A DNA stretch of 64,000 nt, taken from Rhodococcus rhodnii (GTDB lineage: Bacteria > Actinomycetota > Actinomycetes > Mycobacteriales > Pseudonocardiaceae). This document shows, piece after piece, positions 47,463 to 55,249 of the stretch; within the stretch, counting starts at the first letter, position 1, and each line of letters starts with the position of its first letter. The notes under the pieces were generated by a model that worked only from the letters and a program-made list of their open reading frames with translations, searched no databases and was not told the DNA's origin. A program made the translations under genes and the position numbers. The stretch lies in NCBI GenBank assembly GCA_000720375.1, contig JOAA01000002.1:1-64000 (forward strand). The letters run 5' to 3'.

Positions 47463-48056
47463 TCAACTGGTGGCGTACACCAGGAACACCACGCGAGACG
47501 AGACCTCAAGCCTGTGCGCGACCACGTTCTCGTACCCCGCATGCAGAGCGATTGCCGCGGCCTCGGTCTCAGAAGAAGGCAGCGGGATGTCGTGGGCGAC
47601 CAACGACGCGAAACTCGGCGAAGGGTTGAACGTCCCGGCGAGCGGCATGCTGAAGGCCAACCGGCCCGAGGGTTTCAGCACGCGCAGCCAGTCCTTCAAC
47701 GCCTCCGTTCCCAGGAAGTGCAATGAGGACGCGCAAACCACCAGGTCCGTGCTGGCCGCGGGGACTGGGGCGGGCACCGCAGGGCCGACGTGCCAGGTGA
47801 TCTTTCCGGATGGGTCTTGGGCGGCCGCTTTCGCCTGCGCGCGGTCGATCATCTTCGCTGACAGGTCAATCGCGACTACCGAGCGTGCACCGAGGTGTTG
47901 CAGCGCCGCGAATGCGGCCGCGCCTGTTCCGGTCGCGACGTCCAGGACGAGGCCGGGCTGTGGGGCGTCGGCGACGCCGTTCACCAACTTCTCCGCGACC
48001 ACCTGGTGGAACAGGTCGTCGTCATACCCGGCCGCGATCTCGTCGAACACGTTCAC
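47463..48056 (-). CDS. Class I SAM-dependent methyltransferase
   Basis: A 197-residue protein with the Rossmann SAM site VLDVATGTGAAAFAALQHLG, the acidic end of strand 2 in VVAIDLSAKMIDRAQ and LVVCASSLHFLG. It begins FDEIAAGYDDDLFH, typical of small-molecule methyltransferases. The substrate is unknown. It ends 34 bp from the convergent antitoxin gene. Confidence 0.88.
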   Translation of the reverse strand: MNVFDEIAAGYDDDLFHQVVAEKLVNGVADAPQPGLVLDVATGTGAAAFAALQHLGARSVVAIDLSAKMIDRAQAKAAAQDPSGKITWHVGPAVPAPVPAASTDLVVCASSLHFLGTEALKDWLRVLKPSGRLAFSMPLAGTFNPSPSFASLVAHDIPLPSSETEAAAIALHAGYENVVAHRLEVSSRVVFLVYATS

Positions 48057-48065
48057 CCGCGGATT

Positions 48066-48872
48066 CTAACGAGGCAGGAACGTGAATCCCCACAACGAAG
48101 GAATGGCTCCTGCCTGCTGTAACGCCGCCAGCGACAGCCAGATCGACGCCACCGTGATCAACGGCCCGATCACCGCCATCTCCACCTTGCCACCGGTCTG
48201 CATCCGCAGGATCTTCGGCGGCGCCACCGGGAACCACGTCTTGCCGCCGAGCGGGATCGGCCACAGGATCGGGCAGCCCTGCTCGGTGATCGCGTCCCCG
48301 ATGTAGTGCGCGATGCAGCCGATTCCCACCGCCACACCACAAGCGGCCGCGTTGGCCGATGTCTGTTCTGTCCACAACAGACATAACGCCGTCACGCCCG
48401 CTGAGGTCAGGGTGATGAACAACGCGTCCTTGCGGGGATGCCACTTGTGCAGGATTCCGCGCACCGCGAGGCCCGCGAACACGAACATCAGCACCGGCAG
48501 CGCCCATTTCTCGCTGGTCTGCACTACTGCCGTGGTGATGACGGCGGCGATGACCGCGAACACCAGCGTGTGCGTCAGGCCGCGATGTCCGCCGTCACGG
48601 TTGGAGTCACGCTTGGTTCTGGTCAACCGGTACACACCGTGACTCAACGCGTTGATCCCGCTGGAGAAACCCTGACTGATCGCGCCGAACGTCCTGGACA
48701 CCGTCGACTCCGGGTGGTCCAGGTCGGGCAACAGGGCCGCGCCGGTCGCCAGCACCGCTCCGACCACCCACGCGCGGGGGCTGAGCTGTCCGATCGAGTG
48801 GTCAGTCGCCAACGCGGTGGTCGCCGACCAGGCCAATAAGCCACTCATGGCATGCGTGGGCCCAGTTGCCAT
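48066..48872 (-). CDS. YdjM/DUF457-type membrane-bound metal-dependent hydrolase
   Basis: A 268-residue multi-helix membrane protein with the family's metal-ligand sites: the N-terminal GPTHAMSG, LLPDLDHPES in the second helix region, GHRGLTHTLVFA, and HYIGDAITEQGCPILWPI (the D-x4-GxxxLWP type end). Members resemble LexA-regulated YdjM and phospholipase-like hydrolases. The substrate is unproven. It starts with ATG at 48872. Confidence 0.88.
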   Translation of the reverse strand: MATGPTHAMSGLLAWSATTALATDHSIGQLSPRAWVVGAVLATGAALLPDLDHPESTVSRTFGAISQGFSSGINALSHGVYRLTRTKRDSNRDGGHRGLTHTLVFAVIAAVITTAVVQTSEKWALPVLMFVFAGLAVRGILHKWHPRKDALFITLTSAGVTALCLLWTEQTSANAAACGVAVGIGCIAHYIGDAITEQGCPILWPIPLGGKTWFPVAPPKILRMQTGGKVEMAVIGPLITVASIWLSLAALQQAGAIPSLWGFTFLPR

Positions 48873-49076
48873 CTGCGGAAATCCCCCTCAAGATCAGCTT
48901 TCCGCAGGATAGCGGTTTTTCGCCGCTGACCTGGGGATCCTTTGTGGACGGTGTCGCGCCGCGGGTAACGGCCAGCTAACGGCCAGGTCAATAGTCGATT
49001 CGGAGCAGTTGCTTACATCGATCGGCTGACGATGATCCCTTCGCCCCCCCCGCCGCTGTCCAAAGGAGACATTCAT

Positions 49077-49766
49077 ATGGAGCGCAACGTCCGCCGCGCG
49101 CTGACAGCACTCGCCGTATCGGTCGGCGTCTCGCTCGGCAGCGCCTCCATCGCGGCCGCGGCCCAGGCCAACCCACCGGTGTCCGGTGACCCGCGGGCCA
49201 TAGCCGTCGCCGGCAACGTCACGACCTGCGCAGGTGCGGGTCTCGCCGGTGAGACGATCCAGGTGACCTCGAACATCACCGAGAACACCTACATCGACAT
49301 CACCGCTGTTCCTGCTGGCTATCAAGTGACCGGCGTGATCGTCAAGGGCGGCCCGAACTACAACAAGTACCTGCCCGGCGCCTTGGGTTCGTTGCCGTGG
49401 AACGACCTGCACTCGCCGCTCGTGGAGAGCGGCAAACCCGCGGAGATCAGTCACTGGTTCGTGTGCGGCAAGAAGAAGACCACCACGACGACCAAGACCA
49501 CGACGAAGACGACCACGAAGACGACGACCTCGACCGGCACGAGCAGCAGTACGAGCACAAGCACTGGTTCCAGCTCGAGCAGCTCCAAGGCCGTCACGAC
49601 GTCGTCGAGCACGCCCGCGGTCGTCGGGGCGGCCGACAACACCTCGGGCACATCCGGCCTGGCGCAGACCGGTTTCAGCGGTGGCGCGTACGTCCTGATC
49701 GGCGGACTGCTGCTGATCGGCGGCGTGGCGGCGCTGGTTCTGGCAAGGGCCCGTCGCCGGACCTGA
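49077..49766 (+). CDS. Cell-wall-anchored LAQTG protein with Thr/Ser-rich stalk
   Basis: A 229-residue surface protein. The signal peptide ([20 protein letters not shown]... to about AQA) is followed by a 110-residue globular domain with one Cys pair (VTTCAGAG and WFVCGKKK). A Thr/Lys stalk, a Ser-rich stalk, the sorting signal LAQTG, a hydrophobic helix and a basic tail (RARRRT) follow. LAXTG motifs are typical for class E sortases in actinobacteria. The ATG at 49077 follows AAAGGAG. The 204 bp upstream contain a short direct repeat (taacggcca) and no gene. Confidence 0.85.
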   Translation: MERNVRRALTALAVSVGVSLGSASIAAAAQANPPVSGDPRAIAVAGNVTTCAGAGLAGETIQVTSNITENTYIDITAVPAGYQVTGVIVKGGPNYNKYLPGALGSLPWNDLHSPLVESGKPAEISHWFVCGKKKTTTTTKTTTKTTTKTTTSTGTSSSTSTSTGSSSSSSKAVTTSSSTPAVVGAADNTSGTSGLAQTGFSGGAYVLIGGLLLIGGVAALVLARARRRT

Positions 49767-49782
49767 ACCGACGCAGCCTGCG

Positions 49783-49905
49783 TTCCTCTCCCGGGCGGTC
49801 ATACGATCCTGGCCAAGTGACGGCCGCGACACGGCCAGGACAAGCTACCAGTACGCTTGTACCGTTAACCGCAGACTCAAAGACGAGAACATCCCGGGAG
49901 AGGAA
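49783..49905 (+). promoter_or_regulatory. Structured leader upstream of icd that can hide its ribosome site
   Basis: ttcctctcccggg (49783-49795) is the exact complement of cccgggagaggaa (49893-49905), which contains the icd Shine-Dalgarno (gaggaa). Between the arms lie two further hairpins: tcctggcc (49807-49814) with ggccagga (49833-49840), and acaagc (49840-49845) with gcttgt (49855-49860). The result is a closed three-way junction-like fold. Whether the transcript includes the left arm depends on the promoter position. Confidence 0.5.
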
Positions 49906-49914
49906 CCCAGGCAG

Positions 49915-51129
49915 ATGGCCAAGATCAAGGTCCAGGGGACGGTCGTCGAGCTCGACGGCGACGAGATGACCCGCATCATCTGGCAGTTCATCAAGGACAA
50001 GCTGATCCACCCGTACCTGGACATCAACCTGGAGTACTACGACCTGGGCATCGAGCACCGGGACGCCACCGACGACCAGGTCACCGTGGACGCGGCGAAC
50101 GCCATCGCGCGCCACGGCGTCGGCGTCAAGTGCGCCACCATCACCCCGGACGAGGCGCGGGTCGAGGAGTTCGGCCTGAAGAAGATGTGGCGCAGCCCCA
50201 ACGGGACCATCCGTAACATCCTCGGCGGCGTGATCTTCCGCGAGCCGATCGTCATCTCGAACATCCCGCGGCTGGTGCCTGGCTGGACCAAGCCGATCAT
50301 CATCGGCCGTCACGCGCACGGCGACCAGTACAAGGCCACCGACTTCAAGGTGCCCGGCCCCGGCACGCTGACCATCACCTACACGCCGGAAGACGGCAGC
50401 GAGCCGATGCAGTTCGACGTCGCGAACTTCCCCGAGGGTGGCGGCGTCGCGGTCGGTATGTACAACTACCGCAAGTCCATCGAGGACTTCGCGCGCGCTT
50501 CGCTGCGCTACGGCCTCGAGCGCCAGTACCCGGTCTACATGTCGACCAAGAACACGATCCTCAAGGCCTACGACGGCATGTTCAAGGACGTGTTCCAGGA
50601 GATCTACGAGGCCGAGTTCAAGGCCGACTTCGACGCCAAGGGCCTGACCTACGAGCACCGGCTGATCGACGACATGGTCGCCGCCGCGCTGAAGTGGGAG
50701 GGCGGCTACGTCTGGGCCTGCAAGAACTACGACGGCGACGTGCAGTCCGACACCGTGGCGCAGGGCTTCGGCTCGCTCGGCCTGATGACCTCGGTGCTGA
50801 TGACCCCGGACGGCAAGGTCGAGGCCGAGGCCGCGCACGGCACGGTCACCCGGCACTACCGCCAGCACCAGGCGGGTAAGCCGACCTCGACCAACCCGAT
50901 CGCGTCGATCTACGCGTGGACCCGTGGCCTGGACGCGCGCGCCAAGCAGGACAGCACCCCCGAGGTGGCCGGCTTCGCGCACGCACTGGAGCAGGTCATC
51001 GTCGAGACCGTCGAGAGCGGCAAGATGACCAAGGACCTGGCCCTGCTCGTCGGCCCTGACCAGGCGTGGCAGACCACCGAGGAGTTCCTGGCCACCCTGG
51101 ACGAGAACCTCCAGCGCAAGATGGCTTAA
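49915..51129 (+). CDS. icd: NADP-dependent isocitrate dehydrogenase
   Basis: Oxidative decarboxylation of isocitrate to 2-oxoglutarate. The 404-residue product is the eukaryotic-like dimeric type (as in mycobacterial Icd1): [46 protein letters not shown] (substrate Ser/Asn), [25 protein letters not shown], and [12 protein letters not shown] with TSTNPIASI for cofactor binding. The ATG at 49915 follows gagaggaaccc. A terminator follows. Confidence 0.97.
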   Translation: MAKIKVQGTVVELDGDEMTRIIWQFIKDKLIHPYLDINLEYYDLGIEHRDATDDQVTVDAANAIARHGVGVKCATITPDEARVEEFGLKKMWRSPNGTIRNILGGVIFREPIVISNIPRLVPGWTKPIIIGRHAHGDQYKATDFKVPGPGTLTITYTPEDGSEPMQFDVANFPEGGGVAVGMYNYRKSIEDFARASLRYGLERQYPVYMSTKNTILKAYDGMFKDVFQEIYEAEFKADFDAKGLTYEHRLIDDMVAAALKWEGGYVWACKNYDGDVQSDTVAQGFGSLGLMTSVLMTPDGKVEAEAAHGTVTRHYRQHQAGKPTSTNPIASIYAWTRGLDARAKQDSTPEVAGFAHALEQVIVETVESGKMTKDLALLVGPDQAWQTTEEFLATLDENLQRKMA

Positions 51130-51146
51130 AGTCCACACTTGGAGAC

Positions 51147-51174
51147 ACCCCCATGGGCCTAGACCCGTGGGGGT
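51147..51174 (+). terminator. Stem-loop terminator after icd
   Basis: acccccatggg and cccgtgggggt pair over 11 positions (one G-T-like mismatch) around cctaga, followed by tcttc. It begins 18 bases past the icd stop. Confidence 0.8.
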
Positions 51175-51273
51175 TCTTCAAGGGCATAATCACGGTGGGT
51201 GGTTGGTCGCTGACTCGGGTGGTCTTCGCGCGCAGCGGTTATGCCAGGCTGTGAGCTGCGTTATACGTGTCTC

Positions 51274-51639
51274 ATGGTGACGAAAATTGTGGCCAGGGCG
51301 AGAGAGGTGATCGTGTTGGCACCGAAGCGGACACTGATCGTGGTCGCGGTGCTGGTCGGGGTCGTCATCTTGTACGTGCTTGGCAGCGAGAAACAGCAAC
51401 AAAACGGCGGTACCAACAACGCGAACGCGCCCGCGACGACGGCGTGCCGGGTCGCGGTCACGGCCGATGTGTTGAACGTGCGTGCGGCTCCGGACGCGAA
51501 GTCGCAGATCGTCGGCAAGTTCCGGCTCAACGCCGAGGCCGACGCGGAGAAGACCGTGCAGAACGGCTTCCGCAAGCTGTCCGAGGGCCGCTGGGTGTCC
51601 AACGAATACGTCAAGCCACTGCAGGGCCGCGACTGTTGA
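51274..51639 (+). CDS. Membrane-tethered SH3b-domain protein
   Basis: A 121-residue protein with one N-terminal helix (TLIVVAVLVGVVILYVLG), a Gln/Asn-rich linker and a bacterial SH3 domain (VTADVLNVRAAPDAKSQIVG, SEGRWVSNEYVKPL). SH3b domains usually bind peptidoglycan, so it is probably tethered outside the membrane. The ATG at 51274 gives a basic N-terminus. The stop overlaps the TTG of the exonuclease gene (TTGA). Confidence 0.8.
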   Translation: MVTKIVARAREVIVLAPKRTLIVVAVLVGVVILYVLGSEKQQQNGGTNNANAPATTACRVAVTADVLNVRAAPDAKSQIVGKFRLNAEADAEKTVQNGFRKLSEGRWVSNEYVKPLQGRDC

Positions 51640-52430
51640 TCGTCTCTTCGATAAACGTGAACGGGCTCAGGGCCGCTGCTCGCAAGGGTTTCAGCGAGTG
51701 GCTGGACGCCACTGATGCCGATGTCGTGTGCCTGCAGGAAGTGCGGGCCACGATGGACCAGTTGCCGCCCGAGGTCCGGGCCCCGAAAGGCTGGTTCGCC
51801 ACGCATGCGCCCGCGGCGATCAAAGGCCGTGCGGGCGTGGCGGTGTACAGCCGTGTGGAGCCCGAGGCGGTCCGGATCGGTTTCGGCGCCGCGGAATTCG
51901 AGGACAGCGGCCGGTACGTCGAGGTCGCGCTGCCCGGGATCGTGGTCGGCAGCGTGTACGTACCGAGCGGTGACGTGGGCACGGAACGTCAGTCGGAGAA
52001 GGAACGCTTCATGGACGCGTTCCTGCCGTATCTCGCCGAGTTGCGCGACAAGGCCGCCGCGGCCGGCGACGAGGTTTTGGTCGCGGGCGACTGGAACATC
52101 GCGCACCAGCAAGCGGATCTGAAGAACTGGAAGGGAAACCAGCGCTCCTCCGGTTTCCTGCCCGAGGAACGCGCCTGGCTCAGCCGGATCTTCGACGAGG
52201 TCGGCTACGTCGACGTGGTCCGCGCCCTGCACCCGGACGGCCCCGGGCCGTACACGTGGTGGAGCTACCGCGGCAAGGCCTTCGACAACGACTCGGGCTG
52301 GCGGATCGACTTGCACATCACGACTTCCGGCCTCGCGGCCCGTGCGACAAATGCCGTCATTGAACGCGCTCCGACGTATGCCGAACGCTGGTCTGACCAC
52401 GCGCCGGTGACGGTCACCTTCGCCGACTGA
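51636..52430 (+). CDS. xthA: Exodeoxyribonuclease III / AP endonuclease
   Basis: Cleaves DNA at abasic sites and trims 3' blocks in base-excision repair. The 264-residue EEP-fold protein shows VSSINVNGLRAAARKG, the metal Glu in DVVCLQEVRAT, AGVAVYSR, VAGDWNIAHQ, RIDLHITT and the final catalytic His in WSDHAPVTVTF. All key residues are present. The TTG at 51636 overlaps the previous stop and gives the conserved N-terminus. Confidence 0.94.
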   Translation: MIVSSINVNGLRAAARKGFSEWLDATDADVVCLQEVRATMDQLPPEVRAPKGWFATHAPAAIKGRAGVAVYSRVEPEAVRIGFGAAEFEDSGRYVEVALPGIVVGSVYVPSGDVGTERQSEKERFMDAFLPYLAELRDKAAAAGDEVLVAGDWNIAHQQADLKNWKGNQRSSGFLPEERAWLSRIFDEVGYVDVVRALHPDGPGPYTWWSYRGKAFDNDSGWRIDLHITTSGLAARATNAVIERAPTYAERWSDHAPVTVTFAD

Positions 52431-52502
52431 TCGCTGTAGTACGCTGCCCGGGGCTGCGGGCGGACGTACACATGTTGGCGAACACGAACTGGAGGCAGGC
52501 TC

Positions 52503-53591
52503 TTGACTGCCAAGGCGGACAGTCGTTCCACGCAGAAGCACAGGGCCGCATTGGAGTCCTTACGATCCCAGGCGGACAAGATTCGCTATGCGTGCGAACA
52601 GGTTCCGCAGCCGACGACGGCCGCGGTACGTGAGTGGTTAGCCACGTACAAGGTGCGGCCTGACCGATCCCATCTGTCCAGTGTGGTCAGTGCGTGGCGC
52701 AAACAGCGGGGCATCGGGTCCACCGGCGAGCTGGTGAAGCTGACCCCGGAGATGATCGCCGAGCTGGACGCCATCGCCCTGGACAAGGCGGAAACCGAGC
52801 GGGCGGAACCGGAGAAACTCCAAGCCCCGGAGAAACTCCAAGCGCTGGACAAGCTTCAAGCCCCGGACAAGCTCCAAACGCCACAGCCTCAAGCGCCGGA
52901 CAAGCCGCAGAAACGCGTCAGCACATGGGTTTTCATCCTCGGCGCGCTGGTCGGCCTGGTCGTCTCGGTCGACACCAGCTGGCGCTTCTTCGGTGACAAA
53001 CTGGGTGTCACCAACATTCCCGAACGCATCGCGATGTTCGCGGGCATGGAGATCGTGCTGATCGCGTGCGGTATCGCGATGTTCGAAGGCGTACGGCGCC
53101 GCGGCGGAACCCCCGGCCCAGCCCGTTGGCTCGCTTGGGCATTGTGTGGCGCATCTGCTTACGCCGCCCTGGTGCTGTCCGGCCCGTTCCTTGGCGCCGC
53201 CCGCGTGATCTTCGGTCCGGTCCTTTCGGTCGTCGCGTTGCACTTCGCTCTGGGCGTCGAACTCCGGGCTCGTGGCTACAAGCGCACCGGCACGCTTGCC
53301 CGCATCGGCCGTGAACTGCGCGAACGGTTCCTGTCGCGCTTCGGCCTCGCTGACGACGACCGCGACGCCCTGACCCGGACCCGTGACCGGGCCGCACGCC
53401 GCGTCGCCCGACTGGCGATGGCGCCGAAGTGGACGCCGTTGCGCAGGTCCCGGCTCGACCGCGCCATGCGCAAATCCAACATCGCGCATGACGAGGACGT
53501 CCGAGCCCGGATGCTCGCCGAGCTCGCCGCCATCCGGCACGCCAGGGACCTGCGAAACCTCAAGCAGGAATCACCCTGGCAGGCCTCCTGA
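52503..53591 (+). CDS. Membrane protein with DNA-binding-like N-terminus (plasmid-transfer/DUF2637-like)
   Basis: A 362-residue protein. Residues 1-70 form a helical region like the N-terminus of plasmid KfrA-type DNA-binding proteins (PTTAAVREWLATYKVRPDRS, then SSVVSAWRKQRG). A linker at about 100-140 repeats EKLQAP/DKLQAP. Four membrane helices follow (TWVFILGALVGLVVSVDTSW; IAMFAGMEIVLIACGIAMFE; and two more to about residue 255). The C-terminus is a 100-residue Arg-rich cytoplasmic region. The arrangement resembles Spd/DUF2637 proteins of actinomycete conjugative elements, but no transfer gene lies nearby. TTG start. Confidence 0.65.
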   Translation: MTAKADSRSTQKHRAALESLRSQADKIRYACEQVPQPTTAAVREWLATYKVRPDRSHLSSVVSAWRKQRGIGSTGELVKLTPEMIAELDAIALDKAETERAEPEKLQAPEKLQALDKLQAPDKLQTPQPQAPDKPQKRVSTWVFILGALVGLVVSVDTSWRFFGDKLGVTNIPERIAMFAGMEIVLIACGIAMFEGVRRRGGTPGPARWLAWALCGASAYAALVLSGPFLGAARVIFGPVLSVVALHFALGVELRARGYKRTGTLARIGRELRERFLSRFGLADDDRDALTRTRDRAARRVARLAMAPKWTPLRRSRLDRAMRKSNIAHDEDVRARMLAELAAIRHARDLRNLKQESPWQAS

Positions 53592-53593
53592 GG

Positions 53594-53690
53594 CGCGTGT
53601 CCACCATTCCGGCACGGTGTGTCCACCATTCCGGCACGGTGTGTCCACCTTTGCCGCACGGTGAGATGCACTTTGCGGCACGACGAGGTC
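53594..53690. repeat. Second array of the 22-bp repeat
   Basis: Three copies of the form gtgtccaccattccggcacg, followed by two diverged units (tgccgcacggtgagatgcac and a relative). The same family as 30-620. It fills the space between the convergent membrane-protein and metG genes. Confidence 0.85.
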
Positions 53691-53691
53691 G

Positions 53692-55068
53692 CTAAAGCGT
53701 GGCCAAACGTGGAAATGCCCGTGCCGCATTGAGCGCTCGGTCCGCGCCGGACGGCAGGAACGGCGACAGTTCGTGCGCGATCGTCCGGCACGCGCCGCCC
53801 AGCCTCGCGAGAACTTCCTCCCGTTCCGTCCCGGACAGTTCCCACGGCCGGGTCGTCTCGATCAGCCGGTTGGTCTCGTCGACCGCGGCCACAATGGCCG
53901 CTGTCGCTGCCCTGAAGTCGAAATCGCGCAGCGCCGCGTCCACTGTGGACGTCAGTTCGATCGCCGGGCCCTCCGGAATGGACCCGCCCGCGAGGCCACG
54001 GACCCGGTTGAACAGGTTGCCGACGCCGTTGGCCAGGTCGCTGTCGTGGCGGTCGATCAGCCGTTCCTCGGTGAAGTCCGTATCGCCGAGTTTGGCCGGT
54101 TCGCGCAGCAGCCACCAGCGCACCGCGTCCACGCCGTACTTGTCGATCAAGTCCACAGGGGACACTCGGACGCCCGAGCTCTTCGAGATCTTGGCGCCGT
54201 GCGAGGTCAGGTACTCGTGCACGAAGATCGTCTTCGGCAGCGGCAATCCCGCCGACAACAGCAAAGCGGGCCAGTAGACCGCGTGGAACCGGATGATTCC
54301 CTTGCCGATCACGTGCACCTGCTCGCCATCCCGCCACCACTGGTCGAACGAGTCGCCCTGTGTTGATTCCCTCAGGGTGGTGATGTAGTTGGCCAACGCG
54401 TCCCACCAGACGTAGATCACCTGCGACGGGTCGTCCGGCACGGGGATTCCCCAGCCGTTCGACCGGGCCGCCGGCCGGGACACGCTGATGTCCGACAACC
54501 CTGACCGGACAAACGAAAGCACCTCGTTGCGGCGCGCCTCCGGCTCGATCCGGATCTCATGCTCCAGCGCGTGCAGGATCTGATCGGCGTACTTGGACAA
54601 CCGGAAGAACCAGTTCTCCTCGGTCACGATCTCGGCCTTGGTGCCGTGCTCGGGGCAGTACGGCTCGGTCACGAACGCTTCACAGCCCGAGCAGTAGTAG
54701 CCGGTGTAGGACTTGCGGTAGAAATCGCCCTTTGCGGCGGAAGCTCGCCACAATTTCTCGACGCCCGCGAGATGCCGCGGATCCGAGCTGGTGCTGACGA
54801 AGTCGTCGTACGACAGCTCCAGTGGCTCGCGCAGCGCCGCGAACCGCGCGGCATTCCCTTTGACGAACTCGTGCACGTCGACTCCGGCCGCGCGGGCCGC
54901 GGTGACGTTCTTGAACGCGTTGTCGTCCGTGCCGGTCTGGAACCTGACCTGCTCACCACGTAGTCGGCGATGCCGTGCGAGGACGTCTGCCTGGACTAAC
55001 TCCAGGGCGTACCCGATGTGTGGTTCGGCGTTGACGTACGCGATCGAAGTGGCGACGTAGAAGCTCAC
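53692..55068 (-). CDS. metG: Compact methionyl-tRNA synthetase
   Basis: A class I synthetase that charges tRNA-Met. It has the HIGH-like motif AEPHIGYALE, a single CxxC...CxxH-type knuckle (YYCSGCEAF, YCPEHG), WWDALANYITTL and the KMSKS loop as KISKSSG. At 458 residues it is shorter than common actinobacterial MetRS (about 520 or more) and ends soon after the anticodon helix bundle, with no extra tRNA-binding domain. This suggests a second, compact paralog rather than the only MetRS. The GTG at 55068 follows AGGAGG. Confidence 0.93.
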   Translation of the reverse strand: MSFYVATSIAYVNAEPHIGYALELVQADVLARHRRLRGEQVRFQTGTDDNAFKNVTAARAAGVDVHEFVKGNAARFAALREPLELSYDDFVSTSSDPRHLAGVEKLWRASAAKGDFYRKSYTGYYCSGCEAFVTEPYCPEHGTKAEIVTEENWFFRLSKYADQILHALEHEIRIEPEARRNEVLSFVRSGLSDISVSRPAARSNGWGIPVPDDPSQVIYVWWDALANYITTLRESTQGDSFDQWWRDGEQVHVIGKGIIRFHAVYWPALLLSAGLPLPKTIFVHEYLTSHGAKISKSSGVRVSPVDLIDKYGVDAVRWWLLREPAKLGDTDFTEERLIDRHDSDLANGVGNLFNRVRGLAGGSIPEGPAIELTSTVDAALRDFDFRAATAAIVAAVDETNRLIETTRPWELSGTEREEVLARLGGACRTIAHELSPFLPSGADRALNAARAFPRLATL

Positions 55069-55117
55069 TGCTGTCCTCCTGCTTCAGACGAACCGGTCAT
55101 CAGCGGGGACGCGATGT

Positions 55118-55206
55118 GTACCCGGATGACGACCGGGTACCTGGTGGTGCGAAATCAGTGCACGCTGACGGGGCCCGGGGAGGGCCGCATCATGTTCGAC
55201 ACAATC
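55118..55206 (-). other. metG leader with a mini-ORF and a hairpin
   Basis: On the minus strand an 11-codon frame starts at about 55194 (Met-Arg-Pro-Ser-Pro-Gly-Pro-Val-Ser-Val-His) and stops before the hairpin gtacccgg/ccgggtac (55118-55140), which ends about 50 bases before the metG start. A tacaat hexamer (-10-like) lies further upstream (about 55212-55217 on this strand). The order mini-ORF, hairpin, synthetase resembles an attenuator, but there is no Met-rich stretch. Confidence 0.35.
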
Positions 55207-55249
55207 TTTCGCATGACCTCATTGTACGTGATTCGCCTAGGCTAGTTCG

